This document shows, piece by piece, positions 13,701-26,700 of a DNA stretch of 64,000 bases (position 1 is the stretch's first letter; each line of letters opens with the position of its first letter). A program made the position numbers and the translations under genes. The stretch covers positions 13,578,001 to 13,642,000 of the forward strand of contig CM082581.2 in NCBI GenBank assembly GCA_040954595.2, in the 5' to 3' direction. The DNA comes from Balanoglossus misakiensis (Eukaryota > Hemichordata). Under the pieces are notes generated by a model. That model had not been told where the DNA came from and searched no databases. It was given only the letters and a program-made list of their open reading frames with translations.

Positions 13701-16700
13701 GTATTAAAGACCAAGTGGACTAGTTTTCAGGGTGATAGCGTTTGTTCTTGAGAGAAATTCTGAGGCGGGCATAGCATCTTGGCATGCTGAGGCTGACATT
13801 TTGAACCAGATAAATAATTTGTCACGGTGTTTTGGCCGACTCTTTGACCTTCTTTAACCTAAGGTGTCTACGTGCACAATTATAACACAGCTGTGCCAAG
13901 ACTGAAGTAGCTATAACATGTGACACCTGTTGCTCTGCAAAGAGGCTAACTACGAAAACCAAATCAACTGATTTGTAGTGAAAGTAAACTGTCAACAGAT
14001 GTATGGTAGCTGAGTTTTACCTGTCAAAAACAGAATGCTCAAACTCACAGCATTAACTGTGTGTATACTCAAGAGCTTGAACTGAAAACCAGAAAACTAC
14101 TTTTGTGTACTTTACGTATAAATGACCTTTTGTCACTTTCTTCTTTTGATGTTTGAGTTCAGAAAATCACCCACAGATTCTAGATCTTTCCTTTGACTGT
14201 CTGTTATCAGATACGAAAACTTGTATGATGTCATTGGTAAAACGAAAACAAAAACCAAGTTTGTTCACTGCATTCCCAGGTTCTCATATATCTCTACATC
14301 TTGCTTACATTGAACTATTATTAATAAAATGTTATTTATACTGTATATTTATTTCTGTGCAAATTCTATTGGCAGACTACAAACAAGCAGTGCCGCTACC
14401 TTCAGCCGGACTCATCCCCATGTTACAGTACTTCTGTCCGGAAGTTAGCAGTGATTCCCAAGGTTTTCCAGATTATCCCTATGAGAGGTAGGTCATTCCA
14501 GACAAGGCTGAAATGATGCAGTCTGTAAAATGTTTAGTACACTATATCTTAAATAGGAACACAATCATTTCATGTGCTCTATATTGATTTCATATCAGCC
14601 ATTTCCAATATGAGAGTACCAGTGGGGGCTGCATCATTGCTGATGACATTTTTTTTGCATTCTTCACAGCATTACCAAATTTTTGGAATTTCTGAGCACG
14701 ACTGTGTCAAGTAATGATGAGTACATGGATTTACAGAGTATACAAGTGTTACTTTCATCGTTTTCTGACATGGTTGAACAAGATGGTGTGGATTACAGCG
14801 ATGCAATGTTTGTAGAGTATGAAGGTAAATGGCTAGAAGCTCTGCGTACAGGTCTGTAAGCCTGTATGCAATATGGCGATCTCAACTGGTAAACAAAAAT
14901 AAATCAGGATGCCGGGAACACACAGACCTGTACGCAGAGCTATAAATGGCTAGATGAATATCTGGCACCTTGTTATGGTTCGCCAGTTCATATACAAAGA
15001 CATCGATGTCAAGGTCTTTGCCATTGTATGATGATCGTGCAATTTATATTCATGGTATAGTCATCCAGGTGTCTGTAAAAGGATTGCCAAGTTCAAGTGA
15101 ATGTACCAGTGCATATGATCCACCAAGGCCAGCAATTTTTAGTTCCAGGGCCAATTTAATAGTCATGCCTGAACTGATTCTGTTCAGACTTGTACAGTGT
15201 TAGCAGGGGGACTCTTTGAACAATGGAAACAATTCAGATGGTACATGTATATTTGTAAACAGTGCGCTGTTCAGACCACACTTCCCCTTTAAAGGGAGCA
15301 TATGACACCACTCCAAACGGTTTCCCAATATATATTGAAAGTCCACTGTGGAATGTAATACGTTCTGTGGTCACGATAAAATGTAGAGACGTCATTGCAT
15401 GCTCTCATCAGCTGACACAGACAGTTCCAAAGACAGTGATATCATAATACTGACTCCACAATCATAAATTAGATCGTGTGTCATGCTATTTATATTTTAC
15501 ACGCTTGGTGAAATAGATACATGCAGGCATGGTCTGTGAGTTCATACCATCAGGACATTTCGGTAAACAGGGTAAAATTTGAAGAAGAAACAATATAGAC
15601 ATTGCAACTGAGATTGTGCATCTGATAAATATATCCACATATATTTTCAATAATCCAATATTTATGCTAATGTGGTTTACAGTGAAGCAGAAACACCAGC
15701 TGTTTATGTTTCTCCCTTTTTGTCAAATTGGTATTTAGACTGTTTCATTCAGCAGAATTTCATGAAAAATTAGGTGATAAAACAAAAAAAATGAACTTTG
15801 AAGGTTTTCAATGAATTTAATGAAACCAGAATATGACAAAGATTATTTGAAAAATGATGATGAAATTAATCCCTGTGTTTCACAAGCTGTCACCAAATTT
15901 ATGTGTTGTTTTATGTCAGTTAAAAAAATTAAAGGTCTGTTGTAATTTTGGCAATTCCTTTCGTCAACTGTAGTTTGCTGTTCCACTTCCTACAGCATGA
16001 GCATTTCTTCATGCTTTGGGGAGTAGAACAAAAACACTGTGGTTTGATGATAAGAATAAAAAGAATCACAGGCTAATGGACTAGATTGTTTGGTGTACAT
16101 TACAAAACTGTATGTAAATTCCTTATTAGGGGTTGGCTTGACCCCATTATTGCTGTACATGAACGCAAGTTGAACTTATAGTTGATGGTATTGTCATGTA
16201 AATGAACAGGCAAGGGATTTTATTTGACCTGACCTTGATCCAGTACTTGCAGTGTAAGATGTGACCCACATTCAAGAAATCAAGAGTGAGAGGACATGCC
16301 TGAAAAGTCCGTATCTGCAAAATGATTAAAACATTATTAATATAGTTTTGTTAACGATATTAAATTAATGTTCTGTGTCAATATTTATTTATGTATTATA
16401 TAAGAAATGCACACACACTCACATGTCAGACTTACTCAGTCACTCAAATGATCCCCAATTCATAACTTATTCGGGTGTTTCAATTTCACTGTGGTTGCCA
16501 TGGGGAGTATAAACAAAACATTGGAAATCGAAGACCTGTCTTTGCCACTGCTAAGCAGCTGACACATTTAGTACAGGAACCCTTAGCGATATTCAGTTGG
16601 AGGTGTGAGATTTTTTATTTGGTGCAATTTTTTTTAAATAACGAAATCTATTTTATGAAATTCATTTCTCCCGCTTTCAGTTTCTCTGCTGAATCATCTT

Positions 16701-19700
16701 TAATCATGGGAAAGTCAAATATTAATTTCTATTCAATGCTGATATTTTGTTGCGTTTGTAAACAGATTCAATTTCCCTGATGGCCATCTCATGATTACAG
16801 ATCAGGGTGAAGGTGACCTTCTTCTGCACTGATACAGATTGTGGACCAGAGTGAAAATCTGTTGCGTCTGTGTCAGGTTGTCACAAATACAGTGCAGTCG
16901 CGTTTTTTAAATAAACCTGAGGTCAAGGCCTTGAATTCCTATTGTTGTCGTTTGCAAGCAGAAGCAGGTACCTGAAATTGCATAGAAATCCAAAGAAACG
17001 CGGGTGGGGCTGTCGAACAATAATTAAATTCAAACTGCACCCTGTCCTCGTTTTTTTTCGCCACCACCCATCATTCTTAATGCATTGAGGGCTGAGACAA
17101 TGAAACCGACACCAAATAAATAAATATTTATACGCATAATGAAAACTGAAGTAAATGGTATCATGTAGTAGTCAGAATAGAGTTGGTAAACAATTCATCA
17201 TGCTATCTATAATGAAATGTCAATTAGATAAAGAAAAATTTGCTTTAGGTACTGCCTTGTTGGCTGAGTCAACAGCTAGTGATATTTAAAATTTACTAAT
17301 GAAGTCTTTGTCAGTGTAAATAGTAATAGAAGTACATGACATTTCAATAAAAAGGTGAATGCAGAACTTTCTCCTATTTCAACCCCCTTTCACAGGTTTA
17401 TGTATTTTTTATGATACAGTTTAACTGGAGGTTATTTTGTAAATTGATCTCCAATTATGTGTTTGTAGGTGTATGTGTGCATGTGTGTGGTACAATCAAA
17501 TCTCAATCAAGATTCAGCACAACCAACTTTCTGATCACTTAACTGCTTGTAATTGAATACATCCCCTGTAGTTGTTAATGGTTCATGTTTCCTATTTGCT
17601 TCAGATTCATTTTTAGACATGGGTGCAGGTCCTTCGGTTGATATCATGCTATCTGACCCCCGGGTAGACCCCATACTGCGAATAGTACAGTCTTCAGGCA
17701 AGGTGAGTGTATAGTCTCAAAGAATCCAAGGCTGGATAGCTTTAAAAGGTACCGGTATATAGCCACATGTTCGTCGGAGTGTACCTATAACTAACAGATT
17801 ACACAGAAGACAAAAGAATCGGAATTCAATATCCGTGGACCATAGTTTGATGCGAGTTTTAGTTCGGGAATATTTCTCATATCATAAGTCAAACCTGCAG
17901 CAGTATCTTTGCTACGGTTTGTTAACATGAATAAAGGAATGTACTCCACTATTGTTGCTTTTACTGCACTCTGGTAGAAGTGCATTGATACTGCAAGGGC
18001 GGCTACCTCAATAAAACACCAGTGGTATTCTATAGGCTGTTTATCCCTCAAATTTCCTTCATAACTGGTCTCAATATAATCTTCAATTAAGATTTTGATA
18101 ATACTCCCGTCACTCAAATATAGAGACCAATATACATGTATATGTTTCCAATTTTGAGCATAACAACAAATGTATTAATCAATAAATATTAATATTTTTA
18201 ACAGATTCAATCTCAACTGCCATGGTTACATCAGCTATCTGAACAACTTGAGTCGGCATCTCAGAACGACCCTGTATGCAGTAGACACTTCAGCACTGGC
18301 AACGAAACCCAAAATAAGACATCAGCTTGTCTACAGGCTAAAGAATACATCTCACTTGACGCAAGCGGCAAGTACAAATTTCCCCGCGAACCAACGGTGA
18401 TGCTTGTAAATGTGTGGAATTCCTTGCAGTCGGTTCTTTGTGGGGTCAACCAGACGTTGAATGAGAGCATTTTCGACCGACCACTCTGGATCAAAGAGCT
18501 CGGCTTCACAGACCTGCAGCAGGCCAAGTTCACACAGGTGGCCACGCTGCTCTTCAAGGGAAGTCCCAAAATTCTGTACACACCAAATACCACAGAAGTC
18601 AATCTCGTCATGGCTAAGGTGAGAAATTCTGTTTGAAACAGAGGTGTGGTATTTCAAGAAGATTATGGGAAATAATGACTGAATGTACCATTGAAATCTG
18701 AAATGTTTCCTCCATCATCCCAATCGCCTGCTATGATGCTATAACTTTTTTTAATGGAAGTTACACCTGAGTCTAATGTGAACAGAATTATGTTTTTCAA
18801 AGGTGTTTGTGAAAAAATTCAACATGATCTTTGTGTTCAACCTGCAGGCAACTGAATCCATGCAGACATTGTTTGAGCTCACCCAGTCTTCAAAGGCGCT
18901 ATACAACATCTCCAGCCAGGTCATCGATTTACTGGCCAAGGAAAAAATCCAAGAATTCTATCAATTACTGCAACAGGTGGGTAATCAGGCTCAGAGAGAT
19001 AAGAGAATATTTTCATATGTACTCATGAAAATCCGAACTTATTCAAAAAGACCATGTGACTAGTTTACAAAGTGCCGCACTGTATGTACTAGTTAAAACT
19101 GACCAGTGAAAATTATTGGTAAGTATAATGCATGACTGTTAATTTTAGTAGCATTAACGGGAATTCAAAATAGCTGGATGATTTAATATATACCGTGATA
19201 ACATACTTTCAATATAATAGGGCCCATTTTATCTCATTTGCATATCAGTATATGAGAATATGAGTTTTATGTTGCCAGCAACAATATTGTAATCGGCAGT
19301 GCATATGCAATAATTTGTTCCACTTTAATACTGGAACATATGGAGACAATTTTAATTGTCACGTGTCCTAGTTATACTTAGTCTGAATTCATTAGGAAGG
19401 AAATATGTTATAGAATAGAAGAAAAAAGAACAGAGCTACCAAACATATATAGAAACAATGTGGTAAGGACAGTGGGGTCGCCAGTTTTATAAAAGGCTTG
19501 CATTTTCCTGATCAAAATAGAACAGAATTCTCATTCTTGCAAAACAAGTTAACAAAAGAGAATCATTATAATGGAAAATAATTTAATAAAGATATAGAGC
19601 CATGTGATTATACTTTGGTGCAAGAAATGTTGGCCTTCTTTGACTTTTTGTTGTTTGTTGTGGTTTTGATTTGAACAGAGTCAGAACAACACGCTGAAAT

Positions 19701-20759
19701 CGCCTGGCATGGGAACAACGGAGGCAGATCTTCCTGTCATCTTGCCGGACATATCAAGCCTTCAGCAAATGGCGGAGTCTTTTCAAAGGGTCACTTGTTT
19801 GTGGAATTCTGTGATGTCTGATGTTGACATGAATTTCTTCGTACCAGTGGCCGATGAGAAGAACATGGCAATTTACATCAATGATGCCGACAAGAAAAGC
19901 AATGTCACTGTGCTAGCTGGTAAGGGTCCTGGACCTCCACGACTTAATATAAGGACACCCATGTACATTGTAAATCAATCTATATTTGCAACCTGGTGCA
20001 CATCATGCATTATTTGAAAGGGAAGGGTACATGTATGCCAGGTACTCCGAGGCTAACAGGCAAAAGACATAACATGCGTGAACACATACCTGGAAATTTA
20101 TTTGACCTGCATGTATGCCTCCCATTACTTTATTTCTGTACTGTTGGAACGAAACTGGCTGCGTAGAGAAAATTGATGGCATAAGTGATGCAGGATTGTA
20201 ATTTTGTATTGGTGGTGTTAATCAAAATGACTCAGGGAATTTCAAACTGCAGGAAGTTTGTGAAGAAACCTTAATTTTGTAAAAATCAACAGTTAAACAC
20301 AAATACTGAGGAATCAAAATAATGTCCTAATCAGCTTGTGCTTTTATCATATTAGGATATAGCGTGTCACTGTGTGGGAATCATTGCAGGTTAATTAGGC
20401 CATATTTTGATATTGCCACTTAATTTGATGAAATTATACAATTTGGGCAAATGTACTGACGTTTTTTCACATATATCCTCAGGTGTTGTCTTTGAAACAA
20501 ATCAAAATGGTGAACTGCCTTCGCATGTTACCTACAAACTCAAACTGAACAGAACCTACGCTCCTGACATTCTGGCCACACAGACTAAGATATGGTCACA
20601 GGCACCTCCATATGAGTCAAAACCTGTCTTGGATGAGCTGTTTCCGTGGCTACAGGACATCATTGATCGCGCCATAATTCAGAGTAAGACTGGAAAGCCT
20701 GTGGTGGAACCTGGTGGCTACATTCGAGAATTTCCCTGGCCATGTCATGTTGCAGACGA
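10739..20759 (+). CDS. ABCA exons 1-9: N-terminus, TM1, extracellular domain 1
   Basis: Exons: 10739-10837, 11615-11708, 14376-14487, 14670-14824, 17605-17702, 18205-18618, 18848-18976, 19679-19919, 20483-20759. Exon 1 gives the cytosolic segment with [14 protein letters not shown], typical of ABCA N-termini. Exon 2 encodes TM1 ([16 protein letters not shown]). Exons 3-9 encode the large extracellular loop, with several N-glycosylation sequons (such as NQT, NES, NVT) and paired cysteines. Exon 9 ends with the segment before TM2 ([13 protein letters not shown]). Introns 2 (2.7 kb) and 4 (2.8 kb) are the longest in the gene. Confidence 0.9.
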
Positions 20760-23700
20760 GTAAGTTTATCCATCAATTAATTAAGTGTCAGTGTCATCAT
20801 CTTTAACCCTTTCACCACCATGGTTTGGTCCTATTCCTTTGTTTTCTATGGTGTAGTTGGACCTCTGTACAGGGAAATAGGGGTGAAAGGGTTAAACATA
20901 TGTCATTCTTGCAATCACTGATACAGTTATACAGCTACAGCTTGCTAGATATTCTGTCTGCTCATTTTCTGACTATAACGGAAAGAGTAAACCTGATGAC
21001 ATGAATGTGCATGCGTTTCCACAATCAGTGATAATGAAAAATTACATTTTATTGCAGATTTATGGAGAGAGGTGGACCTCCACTGACAGTCGTATTACCA
21101 ATGTTTTGGTGTTTTTACATCATATCGTTTACACACACTGTTGTCTCTGAAAAAGAACAAAGACTGAAAGAGGTAAGTGTTTAATGCTTTTCTTTGAACG
21201 GTGAATATAACTTTGGAATTGGAATTGTTACCTTTTTGCCGTCACCTTGAAGGTGAATGATTAAAAATATCTTACAAATTTGTCTCACACTAACAGATGA
21301 TGAAGATTATGGGTCTGAGTAATTTCATCTATTGGTTGTCATGGTTTCTGTCCAGTCTGGCCCAGATGTGCTTTTCTGTGACACTGTTAGTTGTAACACT
21401 CAAGTATGGCAAGCTCTTCACCTATGTCAGTCCAACAGTACTATGGGTCTTTAATATGGTCTTTTCTATCTCCGTCATTTTATACTCGTAAGTATCGTAG
21501 CACCATTGTATTATTTCTTAAAGGGGAAGGGTCATCTGTATTGCACATGTGCAACTTTGCTAGCCACTGTATCCCATAAACCAGCGTCCGCAGATGGGAT
21601 GATCTTCCCCCTTCAACTTTTTTGGTCGCCAAAGCTTTGCGATCGGGTTTTCCAGGATTAATGTACGTATTATAGAACAGAGAAATCATGTACCCTGGTT
21701 CATTCTTTGCATAGTTGGAGCTGAAGAATGCTAACCCCCTAGCACCATGACCCCCTGATGCCCTGTGATGTACGTTACTCAGACGTTTTCTTCTGTGTTG
21801 GGATCAAAGGGCTGAACTTTAGTTCATAAATTATCATTATATTACTGGAATGTTGCATCATTCAAAAACTAAACTTGCATCAATTTTTCAACATTTTTTC
21901 TTAAATTTTGATTTAACCTGAAGACAATGGAAAGATATGTCCACTTGGTCCAAAATTAAGGGGGGAAATTCGAGAAAAATGGGTGAAAATGTTAGAAAGT
22001 TGCACCACACTTTGACGGACAGAACGTACGTGGCATTCAAAAGCTAGGTGTATCAGCACACTTAAAAATAGAGTCAGCACAAAGTGTTAGTCAGTCGGAA
22101 GACTTGACTAGCTCTTTTGAATTTAATGTGGGCTGTTGTGAAGATGAACTTTGCACAGATTATATTCAGTGTCGTAAATTTTGTGTTTCTCCCTTTTTTT
22201 CTCTGCAGCCTGTTGATGAGTGCCTGTTTCTCCAAAGCCAAGCTTGGTGCTGCAAGTGCTGGTTTTGTATATCTCTTCATGTTTGTACCGTTCTATTACA
22301 TCCAGAATCTTGATATCCTCTACAGTTATGTCCTGACACCAACCATCAAAGCACTGACAGTAAGTGGTATATATACATGTAGCTAGTGTATGTAAGGGTA
22401 CGTGTTCATGCACTCACAGAAAATTTTTCTTGATCTATAATGTTGCATTATCCCATCATTTTATAATCACAGTGTCTGCTGCCACCGTCTGCATATGGTC
22501 TGGGACTTCGATATATTCTCTTCTATGACCATCAAGCAATCGGATTGCAGTGGTCAAATCTCAACACGCCTTGGCCAGTTTTCTACAGAGACATCACAGT
22601 GGCACAGGTTATATTTATAATAGTGATCACCTGCATAGTTTATCTCGTCTTAACGTGGTACATTGAAGAAACACATCCAGGTACTGTCTTCCGTTTATGT
22701 TTTGGACTTTTATTTCTTTAAAGGAGCGCCTCTAATTTACATATGGTCAAAAGGGCTTAACGTATACTCTTTCAAACTTCTCAAGATCATGAAATCTAGG
22801 ATTTTGAGTGACTTTGACTCGAGTGTATGGAAGCGATACTATACAGGCTGTAGATGTGCGAAAGGCAGTTGACCAGTAAAGCTTTGAAGTTGTTTCTGCA
22901 ATGATTTTTTTTGTTCTTTTACCCCTTCTTTCAAAGTTCGTATTTATCATACTCCCACTAGCTTCCATCATTTTCTTGGGCGTTTGAGTTTTCCTATACG
23001 ATTTTCACAAAATAAAAGTAACAGCATGCACTTGTCTGTCCTCATTCAACAGGGTCTTTTGGTATACCACAGCCATGGTATTTCCCAGTCACAAAGTCTT
23101 ACTGGTTTAACAGCCATCATCAGTCGACTCACCATGACGCCAGGAGCAGAAGACGATTTCAACCTTGCATGCAATCTGAATTCCGTCTGATGGATAAATA
23201 TACACTTCCTGGTAAGTCTGCACTGTTGGGTGCGATTTTTTTTTTTCACATGCCGAGTTGGTTCTTGTTTTTGTGACAGGGTTATAAATAGAAACACTGT
23301 TTTTGGACAAATTGTTCCACCATCTGTTGAGTGATCTAGAAGTGTTTTGAATGCCAGATCTGCAGAGCATCGATGTGCAAAATGGTGTGGTTTTAATGGG
23401 TTAAATATATCCCCATCAGCCGTTCTTTTCTCTCTTTTTTATTGGCTGCAGGCAACCTGGTAGAAGACAAACCTATTGGACACAGTCTTGGAGTTCACAT
23501 CAAAAATCTGACAAAGGTAATGAGTGCAATTGTTTGAGACTCAGCATAACCTAGCTTTTGCCCCTCAGAAACCCTATAAAAACACTTAGCATTTGGAGAT
23601 ACTCCTCATTTTTTTAATGTGAGTTGCGCAAAAATCATAGCTGGAGAATCATTGTGTATGCAGCATGTCAGGAATATTGAATTTCTGCATTTTATTTCCA

Positions 23701-26700
23701 GTTTAATAACAACATTTTGTGTCGTTTGAACAGGTTTACAAGAATGGCAGAGTAGTGGCAATAGATGGATTGAATCTGCGTCTTTACACTGGTCAAATAA
23801 CTGCTTTGCTTGGACGCAATGGTGCTGGTAAAACCACAGTCATGTAAGTCTCAACAGCCCAATTTTAATTTTTAAATACAAGCCGCAGTGGAACAGGTTG
23901 ACAATCTGTGGACAATCCCTAGTAGACTGCTAGCCTTGACCCTTTCACCACCATGGTTCAGTCCAATCCCATTGTTTTCTATGGTAAGGTTGGACCTCTG
24001 AAGAGGGAACTGGGAGTGAAAGGGTTAAAGTTGCAAGACGGTATCATACATTTGGTATCAGTCAATTCAGACTAATTAAGTGATTTCTTTCATCCCCTCA
24101 GGTCGATTCTGACAGGTTTTATTCCACCAACCAAGGGAACTGTTATGGTCTATGGAAGAGACATCAGAACTGAAATGATCCAAATCAGACAAAGTCTGGG
24201 CATGTCCCCACAGTACGATGCTCTCTTTAACAAGTAGGTAGTAAAAACTTTGAAGGTAGCAACTGCTATTGGGCATATTTTACCTTTAAGTATTCATATG
24301 CCATGGAGATTTACAGTGCATAAGTTGAGCTGTCACAGACAACTAGTGATTAAGCATGCATTTAGTAGAACAACATAAATAATACATGTATATCAATAGA
24401 AGCTAAAATAACCTTCCAAAAACTGTACGCAGCCTTTAAAGATGTATTGTTATTTTAATACCTTTGTGACTTTCTTTGCAGGTTGACAGTTCAAGAACAC
24501 TTGTGGTTCTATAGTCGGCTGAAGGGAGTTTGCATGGCAAATTTCCAGGCAGAAAATAAAAAGTAAGATCAGTTATTGTATAAGTTTCAATTGTTTTAAA
24601 AATTGTTACAACAGATTTTGTTTTCGTACCCTTCATAAAAAAATCTATCCATATCTTTTTTTAAATATCTGTGCCATGTTGCCAAAGTGGCAATTTCAAT
24701 TGTAAAGAAAAGTTGACATGCTCTGTCTGCACCTTGTCTCCCAATAAAACCCGCGCCTTAACCTTTGATCTTTCCCAGTATTCATAGCAGTGTCCCAGTA
24801 TCAGTGCAGTCTCCATTGGCTGTTGCCATGGGAAACGTGTAGGCGTGTGACATACCAGACAGCATCTTCATCACTAAATCAAAGTGTTTCACTGACCTGT
24901 AATTTACTTTCATTCCAAGGCATACCTCAGTGTGCTTTTGTGTTGCCAGGGCGCTGAACTTTGCCCTACTGACATTTTCAGTGGCAAATGGTGCATGACC
25001 GCACCTTAAGAAGTATATGCCCTTCAAAATGATGTAAAATTTGGTCAAGCAATTCCTACTTTGTTTGAATTCTCTTTTTTATTCTTGCCGTTTCTAGGTT
25101 GCTGACAGATATTGGTCTGGTTCATCGAAGACACAACACCATCAAGAGCCTGTCGGGGGGAATGAAACGAAAGCTGTCGGTTGCCATAGCGTTTACTGGC
25201 GGGTCCAAAACTGTCATTCTCGATGAACCGACTGCGGGGGTGGATCCGCATGCCAGAAGAGCCATATGGGACTTGCTGCTGAAATACAGAAAGGGTAGAT
25301 ATGATAGATTGATCCATCATGGAGTAATTTATTGGGTCGACTTTTTTGCCCGCTCAGGTGGCAAATAAAATGAGCTTAATTGAAGATAACCCTTTGAACA
25401 GCAGAATTACTCTGTCAATACCTGTGCAAGGTGTGTTGCTTTTATACTTGAAAATCTCCATGGTGTGCTATTACATGTACTGATATATTAGTTAGGTGTG
25501 ACACGTCAGTACAGCTGGGTTCTGTGGTTGTTAGTTTACTGGTGAAAGTGTTAAAACTGGATAATGCCATAAAGAAATATGCTGGACAGTGAAGATGCTT
25601 GTGGTTTTCTAAGTACAGAAAAAATGATAGATTTTTAGAGCTGATTAGATAGCAACAATCCTGAAGCCCAACACTCTCAAATTGAAAATTGGAAAAGTCC
25701 TTAAAGCGAATGTGAACTTCAGATATTTGCTCATTGCCACTGAGAGTGCCATCAATGAAATTCATTCATCTATTTTCAGGACGTACAATTCTTCTTTCCA
25801 CTCACCACATGGATGAAGCAAGTCTGTTGGGCGACCGAATAGCCATCATATCAAATGGACGTTTAAAGTTCTGTGGTTCGCCTCATCATCTCAAGACCAA
25901 TCTGGGAGATGGTTATAAACTTATAGTTGTCAAAGATGCCAACAAAAACATTACCAGTACAGGTGCGGTTCTAAGTTCAAATTCCCTTACGACATGGGTG
26001 GGTGAAAGATTTTTTCCTGAAAATGAGACAAGGCTAGAGATTTTTCTATTGCTGTACAATTACCACTGACAGTATGTCATATCAAAAATAAATCCTTCTC
26101 ATTTCTCAATTAGGTACCATGACTGTCGAAGAGAAAATAGCACCATCTTCACGGATAACCAACTTCATCCATGAATATTTCCCGTCAGCGAGACTGACGT
26201 CTGAAAACGAGAACGAAATGCAGTACTTAATCCCAATGAGAAACATCCAGAAATCCTCATTCATCGATTTGTTTGGCGCAGAATCCAGAAAAGATGAACT
26301 GGGTATTTCATCTTACGCAATGACTGAGGCTACACTGGAACAAATCTTCCTTAAAGTTACGCGAGGTAAAAGTTTGGTTGTAAAATTATCTTCTTCCATA
26401 TTTTATTGACCTTATGAATATTTGATTGTCTGAAGATTTTAGGCTAGTAATGTTTAATTTTACCCTCCATAAATCTGAAAAATTTGTTCATAATATTGAT
26501 GACAACATTTCTTTCTGTTCAGATCAGAATGATGGTCTCTCAGCCTGTGTGCCAACATCCACTGGTTTTGTTGAGGATGGCGAAGTTGTATGTCCACAGC
26601 AAAGCATCCAGGAATTGATACCAGGAAATTTAGATCAGACTCTGCCGGATATGACCAAGTCTGGTATGGCCACACATCAAAATGGTGTCAATAGGCATAG

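Noticed and set aside
18261-18657. Minus-strand open frames across ABCA exon 6
   Set aside because: They are antisense shadows of a well-supported coding exon with correct splice borders on the plus strand.
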